From: Pseudomonadota bacterium
GTDB lineage: Bacteria > Pseudomonadota > Alphaproteobacteria > Acetobacterales > Acetobacteraceae
Direction of reading: 5' to 3'
Assembly (NCBI GenBank): GCA_021808185.1
Contig: JAKBCB010000032.1
Span: forward strand, 1-14,830
DNA: 14,830 nucleotides
In this document: positions 1 to 5,784 of the stretch, piece after piece
Layout of the letters: every line of letters begins with the position of its first letter
How positions within the stretch are numbered: position 1 is the first letter of the stretch
Program-made: the position numbers and the translations under genes
Notes under the pieces: model-generated
What the model saw: the letters and a program-made list of their open reading frames with translations, nothing else
What the model was told of the DNA's origin: nothing
Databases searched by the model: none

Positions 1-1
1 T

Positions 2-163
2 TTCGACGGCGGCGGCGGGTTTTCCGGCTGGCACGACGCCGCCGAGAGCCCCGGGATCACGGCGGAGCTGGCGCGGCGCGGCTATGGCGCGGCAGAGCTG
101 GCGGCGCTGTGGGGCGGCAATTTCCTGCGCGTGCTGCGCGCGGCCGAGGCGGCGGCGGAGTAG
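2..163 (+). CDS. M19 membrane dipeptidase, C-terminal fragment
   Basis: The window opens inside this gene; only the last 53 residues and the TAG stop are present. The fragment begins with a FDGGGG run, then a W-H-D segment, and ends with a helix followed by LWGGNFLRVL. The DGGGG and W/LGGNxLRV motifs are the usual C-terminal signature of family M19 (renal or membrane dipeptidase), a two-metal TIM-barrel enzyme that cleaves dipeptides and tolerates D-residues at the second position. The zinc ligands lie upstream of the window and cannot be checked. The aldo/keto reductase starts 11 bases after the stop, so the two are probably co-transcribed. Dipeptidase activity would suit the nearby peptide transporter and D-amino acid dehydrogenase, but that link is inference from proximity. 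Confidence 0.8.
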   Translation, partial: FDGGGGFSGWHDAAESPGITAELARRGYGAAELAALWGGNFLRVLRAAEAAAE

Positions 164-174
164 GGAGGCCCTCG

Positions 175-1011
175 ATGCGCACCGTGCGGCTGCCGGACGG
201 GACCGAGGTCGCGGCGCTCGGCCAGGGCACCTGGCGGATGGGCGAGGGGCATCGCGCGCGGGCGGCGGAGGCGGATGCGCTGCGGCTGGGGCTCGATCTC
301 GGCATGACGCTGATCGACACGGCGGAAATGTATGGCGAGGGCGGCGCCGAGGAGGTCGTGGGCGATGCCGTCGCCGGGCAGCGGGATCGGGCGTTCATCG
401 TCTCGAAAGTCTATCCGCACAACGCCAGCCGCAAAGGTGTGGCGGCAGCGTGCGAGCGCAGCCTGCGGCGGATGCGCATCGATCGCATCGACCTGTATCT
501 GCTGCACTGGCGCGGCCGGGTGCCGCTTGCCGAGACGGTGGCGGGGTTCGCGGATCTGCTGGCGGCGGGCAAGATCGCCGCCTGGGGCGTCTCCAACCTC
601 GACACCGACGAGATGGAGGACCTGCGCGGTGTGCCGGGCGGCGCCGCGTGCGCCACCAACCAGGTGCTGTATAACCCGGAGGAGCGCGGCATCGAGTTCG
701 ACCTGCTGCCCTGGTGCGCGCGCCACGCCATGCCGGTGATGGCGTATTCGCCGGTCGGGCAGGCCGGCGGGCTGCTGCGGGCGCCCGCGTTGCTGGCCGC
801 GGCGCGGCGGCATGGCGCCACACCCGCGCAAATCGCCATCGCCTGGGCGCTGCGCCAGCCGGGGGTGATCGCGATCCCCAAGGCCGGCGAGGCCGCGCAT
901 GTGCGCGACAACGCCGCCGCCGCCGGGCTGCGACTGACGGAAGCGGATATGGCCGCCATCGACGCCGCCTTCCCGCCGCCACGCCGGAAGCTGCCGCTCG
1001 CGATGCTGTAG
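175..1011 (+). CDS. Aldo/keto reductase (AKR superfamily)
   Basis: A 278-residue NAD(P)H-dependent oxidoreductase of the aldo/keto reductase TIM-barrel family, normal in length. The catalytic tetrad is visible as D48 and Y53 (DTAEMYG), K78 (VSKVYPHN) and H111 (YLLHW). Later family segments are WGVSN near 137-141, NQVLYN near 162-167, MAYSPVGQ near 189-196 and the cofactor-binding IPKAG near 234-238. The start at 175 was chosen because GGAGG lies at 164-168 with a six-base spacer; an in-frame start at 109 would run back through the dipeptidase stop region and has no such site. The physiological substrate cannot be read from sequence; it resembles the YeaE / 2,5-diketogluconate reductase type. 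It probably shares a transcript with the dipeptidase upstream and converges on the LysR gene. Confidence 0.9.
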   Translation: MRTVRLPDGTEVAALGQGTWRMGEGHRARAAEADALRLGLDLGMTLIDTAEMYGEGGAEEVVGDAVAGQRDRAFIVSKVYPHNASRKGVAAACERSLRRMRIDRIDLYLLHWRGRVPLAETVAGFADLLAAGKIAAWGVSNLDTDEMEDLRGVPGGAACATNQVLYNPEERGIEFDLLPWCARHAMPVMAYSPVGQAGGLLRAPALLAAARRHGATPAQIAIAWALRQPGVIAIPKAGEAAHVRDNAAAAGLRLTEADMAAIDAAFPPPRRKLPLAML

Positions 1012-1024
1012 CCGGCTATGCCGG
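1009..1024. other. Palindrome spanning two convergent stop codons
   Basis: TAGCCGGCTA (1009-1018) is a perfect ten-base palindrome containing the TAG stop of the aldo/keto reductase on the plus strand and the TAG stop of the LysR gene on the minus strand. An overlapping small hairpin, CCGGC-TAT-GCCGG, spans 1012-1024. With only four bases between the two genes, this is the only place for a shared bidirectional stop signal. There is no T-run and the stem is short, so a terminator role is weakly supported. Confidence 0.25.
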
Positions 1025-1948
1025 TAGCTCGGAGCGCCGGACCACGTCGGCCGCCGTCTCGCGCACCCAATCGAGAAACACCTGTGCCGCGTTGCTGGTG
1101 CGCCCGCGCGCGGACGCCAGGACGAAATAGCCGTACGGCACCGGCAGCCGCTTGTCCGTCACGCGCACGAGCTGGTTGCGCGCCAGCAGATCCTCCAGCA
1201 GCCGGGTCCAGCCGAAGGCGATGCCGTGGCCCGCGAGGGCGGCGGAAATGGCGTCCACATAGGTGTTGCAGCGCAGCGCGATGTTGCGCCGCTCTACATG
1301 GCAGTCGAACGAGCGCATGAACTCGTCCCAGCCGAGCCAACTCGGGTCCGTCACCTCGAAGGCGATCAGGGGGGCCTCGGCCAGCGCCTCGATGGTGCGG
1401 GGCACGCCATGCGCGGCGAGGAAGGCGGGGCTTGCCACCGGCACCACCTCGTCGCCGAACAGCTTGATGCCGCGCCCGTCCGCCCAGGTGCCGGCGCCGT
1501 AGCGGAACGCCACGTCCACCGGGTCGCGTTGCAGGTCGAAGCTCGCATCCTGCGTCAGGATGCGCAGCTTGAAGCCGGGATGGCGGGCGCGGAAGTCCGA
1601 GATGCGTGGCAGCAGCCAGAAATGCGAGAAGGCCAGCGTGGCGCCGATGGCCAGTTCGTCGCGCGGACTGTCGCGCGTCAGGGTCTCCGCCGTCTCGGCG
1701 ATCTGGGTGAAGCCCTGCGCCACCGAGGCCGCCAGCACGCGCCCGCGCTCGGTCAGGTCGATGCGGCGATGCTGGCGATGGAACAGCGGAAAGCCGAGAT
1801 CGGCCTCCAGCGCCTGGATCTGCCGGCTGACAGCGGCCTGTGTGACGCCGAGGTCCATCGCCGCGCGGGTAAAGCTGCCCGCGCGTGCCGCCGCGTCGAA
1901 CGCGAGCAGGGCGGTCAGGGATGGCAGGCTTCGGCGCAAACGATGCAT
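1016..1948 (-). CDS. LysR-type transcriptional regulator (GcvA class)
   Basis: A 310-residue LysR family regulator of usual length. Residues 8-66 form the winged helix-turn-helix, with LPSLTALLAFDAAARAGSF leading into SFTRAAMDLGVTQAAVSRQI, the pattern typical of the GcvA subgroup. Residues from about 90 to 300 form the periplasmic-binding-like effector domain. The start at 1948 is where family members begin; the ribosome site before it is weak. The gene is divergent from the peptide-transport operon, the usual layout for a LysR protein controlling its neighbour, so the operon is the first candidate target and a peptide, imino acid or their breakdown product the likely effector. That is inference. 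It could instead act on the aldo/keto reductase or on itself. It is not obviously an Lrp-type PutR. Confidence 0.9.
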   Translation of the reverse strand: MHRLRRSLPSLTALLAFDAAARAGSFTRAAMDLGVTQAAVSRQIQALEADLGFPLFHRQHRRIDLTERGRVLAASVAQGFTQIAETAETLTRDSPRDELAIGATLAFSHFWLLPRISDFRARHPGFKLRILTQDASFDLQRDPVDVAFRYGAGTWADGRGIKLFGDEVVPVASPAFLAAHGVPRTIEALAEAPLIAFEVTDPSWLGWDEFMRSFDCHVERRNIALRCNTYVDAISAALAGHGIAFGWTRLLEDLLARNQLVRVTDKRLPVPYGYFVLASARGRTSNAAQVFLDWVRETAADVVRRSELPA

Positions 1949-1959
1949 GCGGACAGGTT

Positions 1960-1986
1960 ATGCTTATTCGTAGATTTCTCAAGCAT
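1960..1986. promoter_or_regulatory. Inverted repeat, candidate LysR operator
   Basis: ATGCTT at 1960-1965 and AAGCAT at 1981-1986 form a perfect six-base inverted repeat with a 15-base spacer. Arm centres are 21 bases apart, two helical turns. It starts 12 bases upstream of the LysR start codon in the AT-rich part of the divergent region, where an autoregulatory site is expected. The inner part does not give a clean T-N11-A box on the symmetry axis, so this is a candidate only. Confidence 0.35.
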
Positions 1987-2059
1987 CGCGTCAGAAATCG
2001 ATAATTTTTGCTCATTCATTCCGCATGACGACACGAATGCCGACGCGGCATCTTGACGA

Positions 2060-2067
2060 GTTGCAAC
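2060..2067. promoter_or_regulatory. GTTGCAAC palindrome upstream of transport operon
   Basis: This eight-base palindrome contains the GTTGCA hexamer on both strands, the same core repeated upstream of putA in this window. It lies 117 bases before the transport operon start codon and just after the possible minus-35 TTGACG. A single hexamer is weak evidence: I count about ten GTTGCA occurrences in the whole window, several inside genes. Confidence 0.25.
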
Positions 2068-2168
2068 CGCCGCTCCGAATGTGTGCGCATGACGGATCTG
2101 CGAGCATCGCAGAGCCCCGGAGGACGGGGTGGCACGTGGCGCGCCGGCGTCAGCGGATGAATGACAAC

Positions 2169-2175
2169 GGGGGAG
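2169..2175 (+). promoter_or_regulatory. Ribosome binding site deciding the binding-protein start
   Basis: GGGGGAG ends eight bases before ATG 2184. The upstream in-frame ATGs at 2025 and 2157 have no comparable site, and starting there would bury the Tat signal under an extra N-terminal tail. The start at 2184 is therefore preferred. Confidence 0.7.
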
Positions 2176-2183
2176 TTTTCGCA

Positions 2184-3839
2184 ATGACCGATGAGACACG
2201 CGGACCGCTGATCGACCTGCTCGGCAGGCAGATGGCGGAGGGCAAGCTCCACCGGCGCGAATTCGTGCGCTATGCGGCGCTGCTCGGGCTGGCGGCGCCA
2301 GTGGCGATGAAACTGGCCGGCATCAGCCCGGTGGCCAGCGCCCGGGCCGCGAGCCTGCCGCAGGGCGGTACGCTGCGCGTCGGCACCCGCGTGAAGGACC
2401 TGAAAAGCCCGCACACCTATTCCTGGGGCGGCTACGACAGCAACGTTTCGCGGCAGGTGTGCGAGTACCTGACCCTCACCGACAGCGAGAACGTGACGCA
2501 CCCCTACCTGCTGGAAGGCTGGAAGGTCTCGGACGACCTGAAGACCTGGACCCTGAACGTGCGCAAGGGCGTCAAGTGGCGCAACGGCCAGGATTTCACC
2601 GCCGACGACGTGATGTGGAACCTCAAGCGGCTGACCGATGCGTCCGTCGGCTCCTCCTTTGTCGGATTGGTCAAGGGCTATCTGCTGAAGGACGTGACGG
2701 GCAAGGATGGCAAGCCCACCACGGAACTGTGGGACGCCAACGCGATCGAGAAGGTGGATGCCCACACGGTGCGCCTGAACTGCGCCGCCCCGCAGATCGC
2801 CGTGCCGGAGCATCTGTTCCACTACCCGGCGGCGATGCTGTACCCCGGCGACGGCGGCGTGTTCGCGCCGGGCGCGCAGGGAACCGGCCCGTTCGAGCTG
2901 ACGGTGGCCGATACCGGCAAGCTCGCCGTGGTCAAGAAGGTGAAAAGCTACTGGGGCCAGGCGGCCAATCTCGACGCCATCGAGTTCGTCGATACAGGCG
3001 ACGATCCGGCGGCGGCGATCGCGGCGCTTGCCTCGCAGCAGATCCATGGCTTGATCTTCGCCGATCCGGTGCAATACGACGCGCTGAAGGCGATGCCGAA
3101 TTTGCAGATCTACAGCGTGCCGACCGCCGAGACCGCGGTGATGCGCATGAAGGTCACGGAGAAGCCGTTCAACGACCCGCGCGTGCGCAAGGCAATGAAG
3201 CTCGGGCTGGACTCCGCGGCCATCGTGCAGATCGCTTTGCGCGGCCTGGGCGTGCCGGGTGATCACGTGCATGTTTCGCCCGCGCACCCGGATTACAAGC
3301 CGATCAAGCCGCTGGGGCGCGACGTGGCGGCCGCGAAGAAGTTGCTCGCCGAGGCCGGTTATCCGAACGGTATCGAGAGCACGCTGTACGTGCCGAACGA
3401 CCTGCCCTGGATCGTGGCGCAGGCACAGGCGGCGGTGGAGCAGTGGAAGGACATCGGTGCCAATATCAAGCTGAACGTGATGCCCGGCGCCGAATACTGG
3501 GACGTGTGGACCAAGGTGCCGTTCGGCGCCACCATCTGGTACCATCGCCCGCTTGGCTCGATGCTGATCGCGCTCGGCTATCGCACCGGGGTTCCCTGGA
3601 ACGAGAGCAGCTATTCGAACAAGGAACTCGACGAGGTGCTGGCCAAGGTCGAGGGCACGCTGGATATCAGCAAGCGCCGTGATCTGATGTTCCGCATCGA
3701 GGAGATCATGCACGAGGACGGGCCGATCGCGCAGCCGCTGTGGCGCAACAACTTCACCTTCTACGACAAGAAGGTGACGGGCGTGACGATCCACCCGAGC
3801 AACTACTTCTTCGGCGACAAGTTCGCACTCGGCGCATAA
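2184..3839 (+). CDS. Peptide ABC transporter substrate-binding protein (SBP family 5), Tat signal
   Basis: A 551-residue extracytoplasmic solute-binding protein of the DppA/OppA family, which captures peptides, nickel complexes, opines or related compounds in the periplasm and hands them to the permease. An unusually long N-terminus carries HRREFV (twin Arg 24-25), then a hydrophobic stretch at about 30-47 and an A53-R-A55 cleavage site, which fits Tat export rather than Sec. The mature part shows the family's lobe-I signature: GTLRVG, PYLLEGWKVSDDLKTWTL, VKWRNGQDFTADDVMWNL, and GTGPFEL further on. It is the first gene of an operon with two permeases and a fused ATPase. Ligand specificity cannot be read directly; the downstream enzymes suggest a peptide or imino/amino acid derivative. 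A stem-loop follows the stop and may raise its expression over the permeases. Confidence 0.92.
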   Translation: MTDETRGPLIDLLGRQMAEGKLHRREFVRYAALLGLAAPVAMKLAGISPVASARAASLPQGGTLRVGTRVKDLKSPHTYSWGGYDSNVSRQVCEYLTLTDSENVTHPYLLEGWKVSDDLKTWTLNVRKGVKWRNGQDFTADDVMWNLKRLTDASVGSSFVGLVKGYLLKDVTGKDGKPTTELWDANAIEKVDAHTVRLNCAAPQIAVPEHLFHYPAAMLYPGDGGVFAPGAQGTGPFELTVADTGKLAVVKKVKSYWGQAANLDAIEFVDTGDDPAAAIAALASQQIHGLIFADPVQYDALKAMPNLQIYSVPTAETAVMRMKVTEKPFNDPRVRKAMKLGLDSAAIVQIALRGLGVPGDHVHVSPAHPDYKPIKPLGRDVAAAKKLLAEAGYPNGIESTLYVPNDLPWIVAQAQAAVEQWKDIGANIKLNVMPGAEYWDVWTKVPFGATIWYHRPLGSMLIALGYRTGVPWNESSYSNKELDEVLAKVEGTLDISKRRDLMFRIEEIMHEDGPIAQPLWRNNFTFYDKKVTGVTIHPSNYFFGDKFALGA

Positions 3840-3865
3840 GGCTGCGCGAGAGTTGAAGGCAACAC

Positions 3866-3890
3866 GCCCCCTCCCAGCGTGGGAGGGGGC
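3866..3890 (+). repeat. GC-rich perfect stem-loop between binding protein and permease
   Basis: GCCCCCTCCCA at 3866-3876 and its exact complement at 3880-3890 form an 11-base-pair stem with a three-base GCG loop, in the 66-base gap between the binding-protein stop and the permease start. No T-run follows, so it is not a textbook terminator. The composition resembles C-rich/G-rich dispersed intergenic repeats common in GC-rich alphaproteobacteria. In maltose-type operons such elements stabilise the binding-protein end of the mRNA or attenuate the permease genes, and a like role is plausible. It ends only 15 bases before the permease ATG. Confidence 0.75.
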
Positions 3891-3905
3891 CGACGTTAGG
3901 GCACC

Positions 3906-4916
3906 ATGATCCGCTACATCCTGCGCCGCGCGGTGGAGATGCTGCTCACGCTGCTGGTCGCATCGTTCCTCGTGTTCGTCGTGACGGAGTTTTCGCCGGG
4001 CAATGTCGCGCGCAAGACGCTCGGCGCCTTCGCGCTGCAATCGCAGGTCGATCTGCTCTACGAGAAGCTGCACCTGAACGACCCGCTGATGGTGCGCTAC
4101 GTCCGCTGGCTGGGCGTGCTGACCGGCACGGTGGCGGACCCGTTGCAGGACCCGGCCTTGAAGCTCGACTTCAAGGATCCCCGCGGTGACCGCTATTTCG
4201 GCAATTTCGGCTATTCGACGATGTACAAAGCGCCGGTGAACGACGTGCTGTGGGACCGGCTGGGCAACACCGCGCTGCTCGCCGGCCTCGCGTTCGCCGT
4301 GATCGTGCCGTTGTCGCTGGTGCTGGGCGTGCTCGCAGGGATGAACGCCGGCAGCGTGCTGGACCGGGCGCTGTCCACCGTCTCCATCGTGATGACATCG
4401 ATCCCGGAATTCGCATTGGGCGTGCTGCTCGTCGCGATCTTCGTCGTCTGGCTGCACATCCTGCCGGGCACCAGCCCGCTCGATTCGCATTCCGGCTGGA
4501 GCATCGCGCAACAACTCGTGCTGCCGGTCGCGGTGCTGGCGATCTACGACGCCGGTTACGTGGCGCGCATGGTGCGCACCTCGATGGCCGAGGTCATGGC
4601 GAAGCCTTACGTGCGCACCGCTGTGCTGAAGGGGCTGCCGCGCCATCGGGTGATCCTGCGCCACGCGCTGCGCAATGCGTTGATCGCGCCGTTCACCGTG
4701 ATCCTGTTGCAAATCAACTGGCTGATCGGCGGCGTGGTGGTGACGGAACTGGTGTTCGCCTATCCCGGCTTCGGACGCATGTTGCTGGATGCCTCGCTGT
4801 TCGGCGATGTCTCGCTGATCGAGGCGGCGACACTGATCGCGCTGTTCGTCGCCACCTCCACGCAACTGCTCAGCGATGTCGGCTATCGCGTGCTCGATCC
4901 GCAGGCGCGACGCTGA
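3906..4916 (+). CDS. Peptide ABC transporter permease, DppB/OppB type
   Basis: A 336-residue inner-membrane permease, one half of the translocation channel. The first membrane helix is at about 9-28 (LLTLLVASFLVFVVTEFSPG, the usual DppB opening with its FxPG motif), followed by a roughly 90-residue periplasmic insert and further helices from about 122. The cytoplasmic coupling loop that docks on the ATPase is at about 234-262, reading PYVRTAVLKGLPRHRVILRH, with V in place of the usual R or A before the conserved LKG. ELVFAYPGFGRMLLDA near 281-296 is a strong family signature. A modest AGGG at 3898-3901 precedes ATG 3906. The stop overlaps the next permease start by one base (TGATG), so the two are translationally coupled. 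Confidence 0.95.
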   Translation: MIRYILRRAVEMLLTLLVASFLVFVVTEFSPGNVARKTLGAFALQSQVDLLYEKLHLNDPLMVRYVRWLGVLTGTVADPLQDPALKLDFKDPRGDRYFGNFGYSTMYKAPVNDVLWDRLGNTALLAGLAFAVIVPLSLVLGVLAGMNAGSVLDRALSTVSIVMTSIPEFALGVLLVAIFVVWLHILPGTSPLDSHSGWSIAQQLVLPVAVLAIYDAGYVARMVRTSMAEVMAKPYVRTAVLKGLPRHRVILRHALRNALIAPFTVILLQINWLIGGVVVTELVFAYPGFGRMLLDASLFGDVSLIEAATLIALFVATSTQLLSDVGYRVLDPQARR

Positions 4917-5779
4917 TGTCCGCACCCACCGCCACCGAATCCGCCGGACGCGCCACACCGAGCCTGTGGCGGCGGCTGCCGAGTTCGCCCGTGGCGATGG
5001 TCGGACTCGGCATCGTGCTGTTCTGGATCGTGCTGGCGCTGGCCGCCCCGCTGCTGCCGCTGGCCGCGCCCAACGCGCAGGACTACATGGCGATGGGCCA
5101 TCCGGGAAGCTCGGCCAGGCATTGGCTGGGTGTCGATCCGCTGGGCCGCGATCTGCTCTCCCGGATCATCTGGGGCGGACGGACGGTGCTGGCGGTCGCG
5201 CCGCTCGCGGTGATCGTGGCCTACACCGTCGGCTGCGCGATGGGCCTGCTGGCCGGCTACTATCGCGGCTGGGTGGATGCCGCGATCTCGCGCGCCGCCG
5301 ACGTGATCCTCTCGTTCCCCGTCGTCGTGCTGTATGTGATCCTGATCGCCAATATCGGCCCCTCGGCACTGAACATCGTCGTCGCCGTGGTGCTGGCCTC
5401 GGCCCCCGGCATCGCGCGCATCGTGCGCGGACTGGTGCTGTCGCTGATGCACCAGGAGTTCGTCGCGGCCGCCTATCTGCGGCGCGAGAGCGACGTGTTC
5501 GTGATGCTGGTGGAACTGCTGCCGAATTGTCGCGGCCCGCTGATCACCGATTTCTGTCTGCGGCTCGGCTACACGACGATCACCATCGGCACGCTCGGCT
5601 TCCTGGGGCTTGGCCTGCCTCCACCCAACCCGGACTGGGGCGGTATGGTCAAGCAGGCGACCTCGATGATCACGGTATTCCCGCACATGTCGTTGTACCC
5701 GACGCTGGCGCTGGTCAGCCTGATCCTGGGGTTCAACTTGCTGGCCGACGGGATCACCGAACTCTCGCAGGCGGACTGA
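4916..5779 (+). CDS. Peptide ABC transporter permease, DppC/OppC type
   Basis: A 287-residue inner-membrane permease, partner of the DppB-type protein. It has an N-terminal cytoplasmic tail, a first helix near 27-50, then HWLGVDPLGRDLLSRIIWGGRTVL at about 69-92, the diagnostic DppC segment, and further helices to about 275. The ATPase coupling loop is at 181-205 (EFVAAAYLRRESDVFVMLVE then LLPN). Here the position of the conserved Gly of the EAA motif is Arg and the motif Glu is Ala, although the LLPN end is intact. GFLGLGLPPPNPDWG near 228-242 is typical. The start is fixed by the TGATG junction with the upstream gene, and the ATPase gene starts five bases after its stop. Confidence 0.95.
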   Translation: MSAPTATESAGRATPSLWRRLPSSPVAMVGLGIVLFWIVLALAAPLLPLAAPNAQDYMAMGHPGSSARHWLGVDPLGRDLLSRIIWGGRTVLAVAPLAVIVAYTVGCAMGLLAGYYRGWVDAAISRAADVILSFPVVVLYVILIANIGPSALNIVVAVVLASAPGIARIVRGLVLSLMHQEFVAAAYLRRESDVFVMLVELLPNCRGPLITDFCLRLGYTTITIGTLGFLGLGLPPPNPDWGGMVKQATSMITVFPHMSLYPTLALVSLILGFNLLADGITELSQAD

Positions 5780-5784
5780 GCCGC

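Larger units (their letters stand above)
1949..2183. promoter_or_regulatory. Divergent promoter region, LysR gene / transport operon
   Basis: These 235 bases separate the LysR gene from the substrate-binding protein gene and should contain both promoters. The part nearest the regulator (about 1958-2020) is markedly AT-rich against a very GC-rich background and includes a run of A/T at 1990-2006. A possible minus-35 for the operon, TTGACG, is at 2053-2058, but no convincing minus-10 lies 16-18 bases further on, so no promoter is assigned. An inverted repeat and a GTTGCAAC palindrome in this region are listed separately. Confidence 0.6.

Noticed and set aside
1265..1533. GTTGCA hexamers inside the LysR gene (1265, 1528) and inside permease, M24 and dadA genes
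   Set aside because: They are isolated, intragenic and not extended to the GGTTGCACC form; their number is close to chance expectation, so they serve as background.
2025..2183. An earlier in-frame start for the substrate-binding protein (2025 or 2157)
   Set aside because: There is no good ribosome site, it would place 9-53 extra residues before an already long signal region, and it would cover the divergent promoter region.
3866..3900. Reading the stem-loop as a rho-independent terminator
   Set aside because: No T-run follows, and the permeases and ATPase needed for transport lie directly downstream.
2016..4958. A 980-codon minus-strand open frame opposite the transport genes
   Set aside because: It is antisense to three well-supported features, is low-complexity (rich in R, H, Q, D, A), shows no family motif, and is the expected mirror of GC-rich codon use.
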